Assembly (NCBI GenBank): GCA_965372745.1 | Contig: CBDVDM010000030.1 | Coordinates: 1 to 19,564 of the forward strand | DNA from: VRUG01 sp965372745 | Lineage (GTDB): Bacteria > Planctomycetota > Phycisphaerae > Sedimentisphaerales > Anaerobacaceae | Direction of reading: 5' to 3' | Length of the DNA stretch: 19,564 bases | In this document: one piece after another, positions 1 through 6,830 of the stretch | Layout: each line of letters opens with the position of its first letter | Numbering within the stretch: the first letter of the stretch is position 1 | Position numbers and translations under genes: made by a program | Notes under the pieces: generated by a model | What the model was told of the DNA's origin: nothing | Database searches by the model: none | What the model saw: the letters and a program-made list of their open reading frames with translations, nothing else

Positions 1-913
1 GCGTCTACCACCTGCGACTAATTTCGCCCTATTAAGACTCGCTTTCGCTACGGCTACACACCTGAAGTGCTTAACCTTGCCACAAACGGTAACTCGCCGG
101 CTCATTATGCGAAAGGCACGCGGTCACACGTTTCCCACACCTACTTTGCACAGCAAAGTTAAATCCTAAGCACTAAATTCTAAATCCAAAACAAATCCGA
201 ATTATCGAAATTCAAATGTTCAAAACAAGTATGCTTGGAGAATTTGAATTTAGTATTTTGAGATTGTTTCAAGCTTAGAAATTAGGATTTAGAACTTCTT
301 TTCTGTTCAAAGTAGGTGCGGGACATAGTGCTCCCACAGCTTGTAGGTGTATGGTTTCAGGTACTTTTAACTCCCCTAATAGGGGTTCTTTTCATCATTT
401 GCTCACGCTACTGTTCACTATCGGTCGTCGAGTAGTACTTAGCCTTGGAGGGTGGACCCCCCAGCTTCACACAGAGTTCCACGAGATCCGTGCTACTCTG
501 GTACGCCAACACAGAGTTAGAGTTTTCGCATACAGGACTATCACCTTCTATGGTCGGACTTTCCAGACCGTTTTGCTAACCTTCACTCTGCTTATGTCAG
601 CGCCCGCAACCCCGGGAAGCAAGCTTCCCGGTTTGGGCTATTCCGCTTTCGCTCGCCGCTACTAACGGAGTCTCGGTTGATTTCTTTTCCTACAGGTACT
701 TAGATGTTTCAGTTCCCTGCGTTCGCTTCACATGGCCTATGCATTCAGCCATGGATAATAAGAACTGGTTGCCCAGTCTTATTGGGTTTCCCCATTCGGA
801 GATCCCGGGATTAACGGTTGCTAGACACCTGCCCCGGGCTTATCGCAGCCAGCCACGTCCTTCATCGCCTCTCGACGCCAAGACATCCCCCATACACCCT
901 TAGTAACTTGACC
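1..913 (-). rRNA. 23S ribosomal RNA, 5' part (truncated by window edge)
   Basis: The complement reads as bacterial 23S rRNA from its 5' end near 913, where GGTCAAGTTACTAAGGGTGT aligns with the E. coli start. It runs through the domain I landmarks to the region equivalent to about E. coli nucleotide 675, where the window ends. Conserved blocks include GTAGCGGCGAGCGAAAGCGG and the helix 25 flanks. The gene carries an AT-rich insert at 134-322, described separately. It lies downstream of tRNA-Ala and tRNA-Ile in the same direction. The mature 5' end is assigned by alignment from memory and may be off by a few bases. No coding sequence in this stretch is real, including a 104-codon open frame on the plus strand. 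Confidence 0.97.
134..322 (-). repeat. Intervening sequence in helix 25 of 23S rRNA, AT-rich palindromic insert
   Basis: The insert sits where E. coli 23S has the short helix 25 loop, a known site for intervening sequences removed by RNase III. Its ends form a 15-bp inverted repeat: CCCACACCTACTTTG at 134-148 pairs with CAAAGTAGGTGCGGG at 308-322 with one wobble. The interior is about 75% AT and built from recurring words (AAATCCTAA, CTAAATTC, AAATTCAAATG) arranged partly as inverted copies, such as 160-176 against 273-296. It has no open frame, unlike intervening sequences that encode a four-helix-bundle protein. I recall similar words as dispersed repeats in planctomycete genomes, which I could not check here. 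Confidence 0.8.
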
Positions 914-914
914 A

Positions 915-933
915 TATCAATCAAAGATTGATA
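915..933 (-). other. Hairpin just upstream of the 23S 5' end
   Basis: TATCAATC at 915-922 and GATTGATA at 926-933 form a perfect 8-bp stem with a 3-nt loop, two bases before the inferred mature 23S 5' end. It may be a processing or folding element of the precursor. Confidence 0.45.
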
Positions 934-1021
934 CGTTATTAAGGTTTAAATATAATGATCCTAAGTTTACGCTTCGTTGTTTGCAACGTATTTAAACGTT
1001 ACCCACGCATCGCTATTCACT

Positions 1022-1033
1022 TTTCAAAGAACT
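1022..1033 (-). promoter_or_regulatory. boxA-like antitermination element in the tRNA-23S spacer
   Basis: The complement reads AGTTCTTTGAAA, which resembles the boxA element found in many bacterial 16S-23S spacers that recruits the NusB/NusE antitermination complex. It lies between tRNA-Ala and 23S, where such elements usually occur. Confidence 0.5.
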
Positions 1034-1041
1034 TATCTTGA

Positions 1042-1073
1042 AGCTGTCAGCAATTAGCTGTCAGCATTCAGCC
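1042..1073. repeat. Short tandem CTGTCAGCA-type repeat in the 23S spacer
   Basis: AGCTGTCAGCA occurs twice (1042-1052 and 1056-1066) with a 14-bp period, followed by a degenerate third unit, ATTCAGCC. It lies in the non-coding spacer between tRNA-Ala and 23S. Confidence 0.6.
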
Positions 1074-1148
1074 AAAAATAACCGTTTATTACCCTACTTC
1101 GTTCTACTTTGCCAAGACTTCGCAGAACTACGAAAGGCATTTTTCATA

Positions 1149-1165
1149 GCTCGCTGAAAGCGAGC
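1149..1165 (-). other. Hairpin downstream of tRNA-Ala
   Basis: GCTCGCT and AGCGAGC form a perfect 7-bp stem with a 3-nt loop, nine bases beyond the 3' end of tRNA-Ala. It is probably a processing signal in the tRNA-23S precursor. Confidence 0.4.
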
Positions 1166-1174
1166 AACGAAAAA

Positions 1175-1247
1175 TGGAGACGATGGGGCTCGAACCCACA
1201 ACCTCCGGCTTGCAAAGCCGGCGCTCTCCCAGTTGAGCTACGTCCCC
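1175..1247 (-). tRNA. tRNA-Ala(UGC)
   Basis: The complement folds as a full cloverleaf of 73 nt. The acceptor GGGGACG pairs with CGTCTCC, with a G-T pair allowed, and the discriminator is A. The anticodon loop TTTGCAA gives UGC, and the T-arm is GTGGGTTCGAGCCCCAT. CCA is not encoded. It lies directly upstream of 23S, in the usual spacer position of this tRNA. Confidence 0.97.
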
Positions 1248-1312
1248 GGAACCGAAATCGCTACTCGTCGCTTGCGCCTCGTCGCTCGAAGCACAAGTCA
1301 CGAGCGACAAAA

Positions 1313-1386
<74 letters not shown>

Positions 1387-1399
1387 AAGACAATTTATT

Positions 1400-1444
1400 A
1401 TTTTCTATCTACTATTGACAATTGGCAAGTAGCAAATAGAAAAT
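1400..1444. repeat. Imperfect palindrome upstream of tRNA-Ile
   Basis: ATTTTCTAT (1400-1408) and ATAGAAAAT (1436-1444) are perfect inverted copies, and CTACT/AGTAG inside extends the stem. The words resemble the AT-rich repeats in the 23S insert in style. The hairpin could be a processing stem of the tRNA-23S precursor or a dispersed repeat. Confidence 0.55.
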
Positions 1445-1504
1445 TGTAAGTAATAAATTTTCAATGAACTCGGTAGTTTAACTATCAACTTAAAAAAGAG
1501 CAAA

Positions 1505-1652
1505 TAAAAAAACCGCTGCTTTAAACTGCCAGCGGTCTCTGTGGACACTTCCAAACAGTCTAAGTCAACATAAACGGATTAGTAAAATTTCTCTCAAAAG
1601 CCTAATTTTACCCTTTCCGGTGGTGGGAAAAGGATACACTAACCACCACCAA
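1505..1652 (-). ncRNA. Candidate small structured RNA, or leader of the tRNA-23S operon
   Basis: A transcript starting near 1652 would end at the terminator near 1505, about 148 nt, with no open frame worth naming. In transcript order it contains four hairpins. They are GGTGGTGG/CCACCACC (1643-1650 with 1619-1626), GTAAAATT/AATTTTAC (1604-1611 with 1582-1589), a small stem with CTGT/ACAG and GGA/TCC (1539-1558), and the terminator stem. I do not recognise it as 6S RNA, 4.5S SRP RNA, tmRNA, RNase P RNA or a known riboswitch. It fills the place where 16S would be expected. Confidence 0.5.
1506..1536 (-). terminator. Rho-independent terminator of the candidate small RNA
   Basis: On the complement, ACCGCTG pairs with CAGCGGT across an 11-nt loop and is followed at once by seven T. 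The sequence just after the T-run, TTGCTCTTTTTTAAG, resembles boxA, so read-through into tRNA-Ile cannot be excluded. Confidence 0.75.
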
Positions 1653-1658
1653 TCCCTG

Positions 1659-1687
1659 AGTCTATTACGATATCAACATAGCGTCAA
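1659..1687 (-). promoter_or_regulatory. Strong sigma70-type promoter with UP-like A-tracts
   Basis: On the complement TTGACG (-35) is followed by a 17-bp spacer and TAGACT (-10). Directly upstream of the -35 lie A-tracts (about 1690-1722) that resemble an UP element, as in stable-RNA promoters. It starts in the non-coding stretch after nrnA and drives the candidate RNA and possibly tRNA-Ile, tRNA-Ala and 23S. Confidence 0.65.
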
Positions 1688-1728
1688 GGCTTTTTTACAG
1701 ATTTTTTTTATTTTTTTGTGCCCACTAA

Positions 1729-2745
1729 TTATTTACGGTCACTTTTTGCAAATTGTTCTGCAAAAGCGTCAAAAACCAACTGCTTTGCATTAGCCATAGA
1801 GCCGGGTAAATGAGTTCCTGCGGCTTTTGTGTGGCCTCCACCGCCGAATTTCTGAGCGATTACTCGAACGTCGATATCGTCCGTACTTCTAAGTGAGCAT
1901 TTAACTTGGCCGTCTGGTAATTCTACAAACAAGGCAGCAGCTTTGACTGTAGCTATACGTCTGCATTCATCAATTAAATTCTCAGTGTCACTGTATTGAG
2001 CTTCGGTTTGCTTAAAATCATCCTGTGTGAGATATTGTTCTGCGTATTTGCCGTCAAAATGCAATTTGAGTGTGTTCAGCATCTGTGTCATAAGTTTGAA
2101 TCGTTGCGGAGAGAAATTCTGGTAGAAACGATGATGTATTTGTGTCGGATTAATGCCAAAATCTATCAGCTCACCAGCGGTTTTTAAGACGCGGCTGTCA
2201 GTATTATCAAACTGGAACCAGCCGGTATCGGTGGTAACGGCAACGAAAAGAGCTTGAGCAGTTTCTTTGGTTATGTGCCATCCTGCAAATTGTAAAAAGT
2301 CAAAGACAATCAAACCCGCCGCAGCAGCAGAGGTGTCAATCAATTCTATGCCGGCCAGGTTGCCAGCGGTTACATGATGGTCGATTACCAGAATGGGTTT
2401 ATCGTTTTGTTTCAGATAGTCTTCAAATTCAGGAAGCTGATTGAGGCTGTTGGTATCCACGATTATTATCAAATCAGGCTCGATAAGTTTTCCTTCTTTT
2501 AATTGTTCTATGGTAATATCCTCGCCGAGTTGAAAGACTTTTTCGGCAAAGAGAAATTTATACCACTGAGGTATTGACGAGAGGGTCAGCTGTTTAACAT
2601 TTTTGCCAAGAGTAGTCAGCGTTTCGGTCAAAGCAGCCATACAACCACACGCATCACCATCCGGGCGGGTGTGGGTTGTGATTAGAATATTATTGGAGCT
2701 ATTTATCAGTTCAATTGCTTTTTGAAAATCGTTACTGTTAATCAT
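1729..2745 (-). CDS. nrnA: DHH-family phosphoesterase, NrnA-like oligoribonuclease/pAp phosphatase
   Basis: The 338-residue protein has the layout of bifunctional NrnA enzymes, which degrade short RNA oligomers and dephosphorylate 3'-phosphoadenosine 5'-phosphate in the cytoplasm. The DHH domain shows THTRPDGDACG (24-34), VDTN (96-99) and VIDHH (120-124), which supply the Mn-binding His and Asp residues. The C-terminal DHHA1 substrate-binding domain carries GGGGHTKAAGTH (301-312). Length fits the family. The ATG at 2745 is preceded by AAAGGACG at good spacing. It is the last gene of a minus-strand series, 87 bp after the flavoprotein gene. No U-rich terminator follows; the downstream tract is A-rich and probably belongs to the next promoter. 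Confidence 0.9.
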   Translation of the reverse strand: MINSNDFQKAIELINSSNNILITTHTRPDGDACGCMAALTETLTTLGKNVKQLTLSSIPQWYKFLFAEKVFQLGEDITIEQLKEGKLIEPDLIIIVDTNSLNQLPEFEDYLKQNDKPILVIDHHVTAGNLAGIELIDTSAAAAGLIVFDFLQFAGWHITKETAQALFVAVTTDTGWFQFDNTDSRVLKTAGELIDFGINPTQIHHRFYQNFSPQRFKLMTQMLNTLKLHFDGKYAEQYLTQDDFKQTEAQYSDTENLIDECRRIATVKAAALFVELPDGQVKCSLRSTDDIDVRVIAQKFGGGGHTKAAGTHLPGSMANAKQLVFDAFAEQFAKSDRK

Positions 2746-2832
2746 ATTCGTCCTTTTTGTTTGGTTGACTTTAGATTCTATAAACTAAAATTCTACCCAG
2801 TAAAAACAAATTTGCAATCATTTATTCCACTG

Positions 2833-4074
2833 TTAACTTTTGGCGGCGGAGTTACCGGCGAGCCAGCCGGTAGAAAAAGCAGCCTGTAAATTGAATCCGC
2901 CTGTATCACCATCGATATCCAGTACTTCACCTGCAAAATAAAGGTTTTTAACAATCAGAGATTGCATAGTACGAGGATTGATTTGTTTAATATCGATACC
3001 GCCGGCTGTTACCATAGCTTCTTTTAATGGGCGAGGGCCTTTAATTTCAAGACGAAAATCTTTAAGAAATGTTCTGACCTTTTTCCTCTGGCCTGCTGTT
3101 ATCTGATTGCAGATTGTTTCAGGGTTTATGCTATTTAATTTAAGACAAAGCTCGACCAGCCTTGCGGTTAAAAACGTTTTCAAGGTAGTTTTAAATTGCT
3201 GTTTACCATGAGACCTTAATTGTTGAATCAGTTTTTCTTCAAGTTCGTGTTCATCTACGTCCGGCATCAGGTCGATTGAAAGTGCTACTTTTCGGCGAGA
3301 ATTCAGCAGGTCGATAATCTGTTTGCTAAGCGAGAGAATTACAGGGCCGGAAAGACCAAAATGTGTAAATAAAATGTCACCTTGTTTCTGAATTTTCTTC
3401 TTTCCATCAACAAGAACTCTTACGATTATACCAGACAGGCTAATGCCCTGCAGTTCTTGTGCTAACTTACCGATGGTTTCCAAGGGAACGAGTGCGGCTC
3501 TGATGGGGACAATTGTGTGCCCGACAGATTCTGCGAGACGGTATCCATCACCTGTTGAGCCGGTAGCTGGATAAGAGGCACCACCAGTAGCTATTATAAC
3601 TGTATCGGTGTTGATGGTATTTTCTTTAGTGCAAACCGCTACAATTTTTCCACGTTCAACAATAAGTTTCTTTACAGGTGACAGTAACTGCATATGGACG
3701 TTATTTTTTCGGTTCCATTTTAGCAGTGCCTTCACAATATCCTGAGCGTTTTGGCTGGCAGGATAGATACAGCCGTTCTCTTCGGTAACTATTGGAACGC
3801 CGAGTTTTTTAAAAAAAGCTATAAGTTCGATATTAAAAAATTGCTGAAATGCCTGACGAAGAAAAGGGCCTTTAGGGGCGAAACGCTTTATGAATTCAGG
3901 CAATTCAACGGAATTTGTAAGATTGCATCGGCCATTACCGGTAATACTTAGCTTATGAGCGGGATGGTCTGTTTTGCCGAGAAGCAGCGTCCTTGCACCT
4001 GACTTGGCTGCCTGACCAGCGGCCATTAAACCGGCAACTCCTTCTCCGATAACAATTACCTGCCATTTTGCCAT
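2833..4074 (-). CDS. HI0933/YhiN-family FAD-dependent oxidoreductase
   Basis: The 413-residue flavoprotein belongs to the HI0933-like family (also called aminoacetone oxidase family), whose physiological substrate is mostly unknown. The N-terminal dinucleotide-binding loop is GEGVAGLMAAG (10-20). The family signature KLSITGNGRCNLTN follows at 41-54, then ATGGASYPATGSTGDGY in the middle. The C-terminal FAD motif is FAGEVLDIDGDTGGFNLQ. Family members usually have GGGAAG in the first loop, so GEGVAG is a mild variant. Its start overlaps the end of the upstream unknown gene by 19 bp, which suggests translational coupling. No clear Shine-Dalgarno is visible. Confidence 0.9.
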   Translation of the reverse strand: MAKWQVIVIGEGVAGLMAAGQAAKSGARTLLLGKTDHPAHKLSITGNGRCNLTNSVELPEFIKRFAPKGPFLRQAFQQFFNIELIAFFKKLGVPIVTEENGCIYPASQNAQDIVKALLKWNRKNNVHMQLLSPVKKLIVERGKIVAVCTKENTINTDTVIIATGGASYPATGSTGDGYRLAESVGHTIVPIRAALVPLETIGKLAQELQGISLSGIIVRVLVDGKKKIQKQGDILFTHFGLSGPVILSLSKQIIDLLNSRRKVALSIDLMPDVDEHELEEKLIQQLRSHGKQQFKTTLKTFLTARLVELCLKLNSINPETICNQITAGQRKKVRTFLKDFRLEIKGPRPLKEAMVTAGGIDIKQINPRTMQSLIVKNLYFAGEVLDIDGDTGGFNLQAAFSTGWLAGNSAAKS

Positions 4075-4754
4075 ATCTCTTTCAAGCCTTCGATGTTCGG
4101 CATGTCAATTTTCCCCGCTTTGCCGGAGAAAGTAAATTGTTTAAAACGTTTGTTATCTGATGTTATTGTCACTTCGCCTTGTTCTACAGTAAGATCCGGC
4201 GCCAGCCAACCGGAAACATAGATAAAACCAGAGACTCTTCGTACATTACTCTTATTGTACTCAATTGCCATAAAAGAACCTTCTGCGAGAAAGTAAGTAT
4301 ACTCATGGCCATATTCATTCTCAATGTCCAAGAGAGTTTCGTCTGGTACCAGATAACCTTCAATCTTGGAGCCCGCTATCTGGTGCTCTATTTCTTTATC
4401 CGCATCAACAAAGAAAGTTCCTGCCCAACTGCATTTAACAGTATAATCTGTTTTGAACACCAAACTTATTACGCCCTTCCCATCTTTGCCATCGTAGATT
4501 TCCGCTCCTAATCCCATGGATTCGGTAATTTCAAGCTGCTGCGATGTAAGTTCTCCCAAGCCATTTCGCCGCAGATATTTTTCAACTTTTTTCCATTGTT
4601 GCCAGGGAGGATTCGCTAATTCTTCACCAGTATTTAAATCTACTCCGGGGCCCCTGACAGCAGTATAATAAAAAATCATTCCTAATACTACGACTACAAG
4701 TAAACTCAACAATAATACATATCCACCATTTTTTCGAGACCTTAAGAAACTCAT
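4056..4754 (-). CDS. Single-pass membrane protein of unknown function
   Basis: A 232-residue protein that I do not recognise. A basic N-terminus (RSRK) is followed by one strong hydrophobic helix at about 11-31, so it is probably anchored in the cytoplasmic membrane with the rest outside. The remainder is polar and acidic, with alternating beta-like segments in the second half (for example VRRVSGFIYVSGWLAP), and has no cysteine pair or known motif. The ATG at 4754 has AGGAGAG nine bases upstream. It sits between dapF (39-bp gap) and the flavoprotein gene (19-bp overlap), so it is co-transcribed with housekeeping enzymes. The context does not reveal a function. Confidence 0.75.
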   Translation of the reverse strand: MSFLRSRKNGGYVLLLSLLVVVVLGMIFYYTAVRGPGVDLNTGEELANPPWQQWKKVEKYLRRNGLGELTSQQLEITESMGLGAEIYDGKDGKGVISLVFKTDYTVKCSWAGTFFVDADKEIEHQIAGSKIEGYLVPDETLLDIENEYGHEYTYFLAEGSFMAIEYNKSNVRRVSGFIYVSGWLAPDLTVEQGEVTITSDNKRFKQFTFSGKAGKIDMPNIEGLKEIWQNGR

Positions 4755-4793
4755 CTAATTGCTCTCTCCTATAAATTCTGTTTAAAGATTACT

Positions 4794-5630
4794 TTAATCG
4801 AATACCTCTCCTGATATTACACCGTGTGCCACCTTCGTTACCGGTCCGGTCATGGTAATTGAAAAGTCATTCGATACGACGATGTCAATCCGGCCTCCGG
4901 GCATATGTACTTTTATTTTTGAATCGCACATCCCCAGTTTTTTAGCCACCGCAGCAGCTGCAGAACTGCTGCTGCCAGATGCCAGCGTATAGCCTGCCCC
5001 TCTTTCCCATATCTCGATTCTAATATTGGAGCGGTCGAGAACCTTCATGAACTGAACATTTGTTCTATTGGGAAAACGCGAATCTATTTCAATTTTCGGA
5101 CCTAATAGCCTGGTCTGGGCCTCGGAAATATCTTCCTGCAAAATAACACAATGAGGATTGCCGATAGTCGCAGCAGAAAATGTAATGGTTTTTCCATTTA
5201 TTTCCATTTTTTCATTTAAGACATCCCTCGCAGAACCTTCTACCGGTATTTTTTTGCTGTCGAAACTTACCTGCCCCATGTCTACGGTGACTTTTTTCCC
5301 CTCGTCATATACTTTAGCTTTAACCTTGCCTCCAACAGTCGAAATCGTAAATTCTTCTGCTTCGACTTTAGCTTTATCCCAAAGATATCTTGCGAAGATG
5401 CGCAGGCCATTACCGCTTTTCTCGGCTTCGCTGCCGTCTGGATTGAAAATTCGTAATGCAAAATCAGCATCCTGTGTTGGCAGAGGACCATAAAGAATAC
5501 CGTCGGAGCCTATACCGAAATTACGGTGACATATTCTGATAATTTTATCTTTCGTCAGTTCTACGGGAAAATCCTCTGGGTCCAGAACAATATAGTCATT
5601 GCCTAAGGCATGATATTTATGAAACTTCAT
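4794..5630 (-). CDS. dapF: DapF-family protein with both catalytic cysteines replaced by serine
   Basis: The 278-residue protein aligns along its whole length with diaminopimelate epimerase, which interconverts LL- and meso-diaminopimelate for lysine and peptidoglycan synthesis. It keeps the start (HALGNDYIVLD), the GIGSDGIL and FNPDGSEAEKSGNGLR blocks, the IGNPHCV loop (156-162), and the ERGAGYTLASG block (209-219). In known enzymes the base pair of cysteines lies in CGNG and ACGTG. Here these are Ser72 (KSGNG, codon AGC) and Ser218 (ASG, codon TCT), and the usual GE before the second Cys is GY. The next downstream position, often Cys in CGTGAC, is also Ser. AAAGGAT precedes the ATG, and the gene starts 17 bp after ribF. 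It may be a variant epimerase or a paralogue with another substrate; that it epimerises diaminopimelate is not shown. Confidence 0.85.
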   Translation of the reverse strand: MKFHKYHALGNDYIVLDPEDFPVELTKDKIIRICHRNFGIGSDGILYGPLPTQDADFALRIFNPDGSEAEKSGNGLRIFARYLWDKAKVEAEEFTISTVGGKVKAKVYDEGKKVTVDMGQVSFDSKKIPVEGSARDVLNEKMEINGKTITFSAATIGNPHCVILQEDISEAQTRLLGPKIEIDSRFPNRTNVQFMKVLDRSNIRIEIWERGAGYTLASGSSSSAAAAVAKKLGMCDSKIKVHMPGGRIDIVVSNDFSITMTGPVTKVAHGVISGEVFD

Positions 5631-5647
5631 TCCTATCCTTTCTTCTT

Positions 5648-6631
5648 TTAGATACGTCCCATTTTTAAAATTTTCTCAGCCACTTTGCAGTCTTTTGCAA
5701 TTTGGCTGGCAAGGTCTTTTTCATTTTCAAATTTGAATTGGGGTCTTATGTGTTCGATAAAGTCCATCGACATCCATTTGCCAGTTAAGTTTTCTTCGAC
5801 GTTTTCGATAAGCAGATGTGCTTCGATAAGCAGTGGATGGTCACGGCCGTAGGTTCTTGCCTGGCCTATGCTAAAGACGGCAGGAATATGCTTTTTGGCC
5901 TTGCAGATTTCTTCAAAGCTGTCTTCTATTTCAACAAAACCGGTATAAACACCCTCGGCAGGTATGACCTGCGTCGGTTTTTTCATATTCAGGGTTGGAA
6001 AACCTATTTCTTTGCCTTTGCCCCGCCCCGCTTTAATTTTTTCGATGAGTCTGTAAGGTCTGCCCATCGCAACAGCAGCGTCTTTGACATGGCTGCTCTC
6101 GAGCATATAACGGACCATAGTGCTTGAGATTTTTACCGTCTGGCCGGTACTCAATTTGATATGATAAGGTTCAATAACAACAACATCGAACTGATTTTCC
6201 TTGCCCAATTGTTTTAGGGTATCAATATTACCGCTTCTTTTTTCACCGAAATTAAAGTCATCACCTTCGACGACAATAGAAGGGTAAATATTTTTCATAA
6301 GAAACTTGTCGACAAAATCCGTAGGTGACAAACTCAACAGCTTGGCACTATCTCGCAGGACAACAAGATAGTCAGCGCCATAATCAGCAATCAAGTCCTT
6401 CTTTTGCTCCAGAGTACTTAACACTCCGGGGGCTTTTTCAGGATATAGAACTGCAACAGGATGAGGCTCAAAGGTCATAACAATAAATAGTTTATTATTT
6501 TTATCAGCGATTTGCCTGGCAGCAGTTAAAATCTGCTGATGGCCTTTGTGGACACCATCGAAGTTACCAATGCTCAGAATGCAGCCTTTTTTTATTTTCC
6601 GGAGGTCAGATGTTGTTTCGATAATTTTCAT
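5648..6631 (-). CDS. ribF: Bifunctional riboflavin kinase/FAD synthetase
   Basis: It converts riboflavin to FMN and FMN to FAD. The N-terminal nucleotidyltransferase domain has GNFDGVHKGH (the HxGH-type motif), EGDDFNFGEKRSG and ISSTMVR. The C-terminal riboflavin kinase domain has GRGKGKEIGFPTLNM. The protein has 327 residues from the ATG at 6631, a normal length. The open frame extends upstream to a TTG at 6673, but that codon overlaps the inferred -10 box, so I take the ATG. Its Shine-Dalgarno is weak. It is the first gene of the minus-strand series, and its product could supply FAD to the flavoprotein encoded downstream. Confidence 0.94.
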   Translation of the reverse strand: MKIIETTSDLRKIKKGCILSIGNFDGVHKGHQQILTAARQIADKNNKLFIVMTFEPHPVAVLYPEKAPGVLSTLEQKKDLIADYGADYLVVLRDSAKLLSLSPTDFVDKFLMKNIYPSIVVEGDDFNFGEKRSGNIDTLKQLGKENQFDVVVIEPYHIKLSTGQTVKISSTMVRYMLESSHVKDAAVAMGRPYRLIEKIKAGRGKGKEIGFPTLNMKKPTQVIPAEGVYTGFVEIEDSFEEICKAKKHIPAVFSIGQARTYGRDHPLLIEAHLLIENVEENLTGKWMSMDFIEHIRPQFKFENEKDLASQIAKDCKVAEKILKMGRI

Positions 6632-6672
6632 AGCCAAGTGATTGTAATTGCAAAGTCTCGTGCTGGCAAGCA

Positions 6673-6701
6673 ATTATAGTAAGTGTTGGAGCCATGTTTT
6701 T
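6673..6701 (-). promoter_or_regulatory. Probable promoter of the ribF operon
   Basis: The complement has a perfect -10, TATAAT (6673-6678), about 42 bp upstream of the ribF ATG. The -35 region at 17-bp spacing (AAAAAC) is poor. It is divergent from the Fur-operon promoter about 65 bp away. Confidence 0.5.
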
Positions 6702-6740
6702 GGTTCTCTATTGAAACCACGGAAAAACCGGGGGAAATTC

Positions 6741-6769
6741 TTGCAACTGAGTTGCATTTAGCCTATAAT
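6741..6769 (+). promoter_or_regulatory. Promoter with overlapping Fur-type operator
   Basis: TTGCAA (-35, 6741-6746), a 17-bp spacer and TATAAT (-10, 6764-6769) make a near-ideal promoter. A perfect 7-1-7 palindrome, TGCAACTGAGTTGCA (6742-6756), covers the -35. This is the geometry of Fur-superfamily boxes. Because the second gene of the operon encodes a Fur-family protein, autorepression is likely. The 5' leader is about 55 nt. Confidence 0.75.
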
Positions 6770-6830
6770 CTTAACAGTTTTTGGGGTTATGAAATGTTTT
6801 GCTTAAGTTGAAATACAGGGAAGATTCAGA

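Noticed and set aside
351..665. 104-codon plus-strand open frame
   Set aside because: It lies wholly within 23S rRNA on the opposite strand; it is a well-known type of false gene call.
1387..1728. Remnant of a 16S rRNA 3' end upstream of tRNA-Ile
   Set aside because: I looked for the conserved 3' end with the anti-Shine-Dalgarno CCTCC and the helix 44-45 region and found nothing similar on the complement.
6632..6673. Upstream TTG start for ribF adding 14 residues
   Set aside because: The TTG overlaps the inferred -10 box, and the homologous protein begins at the ATG at 6631.
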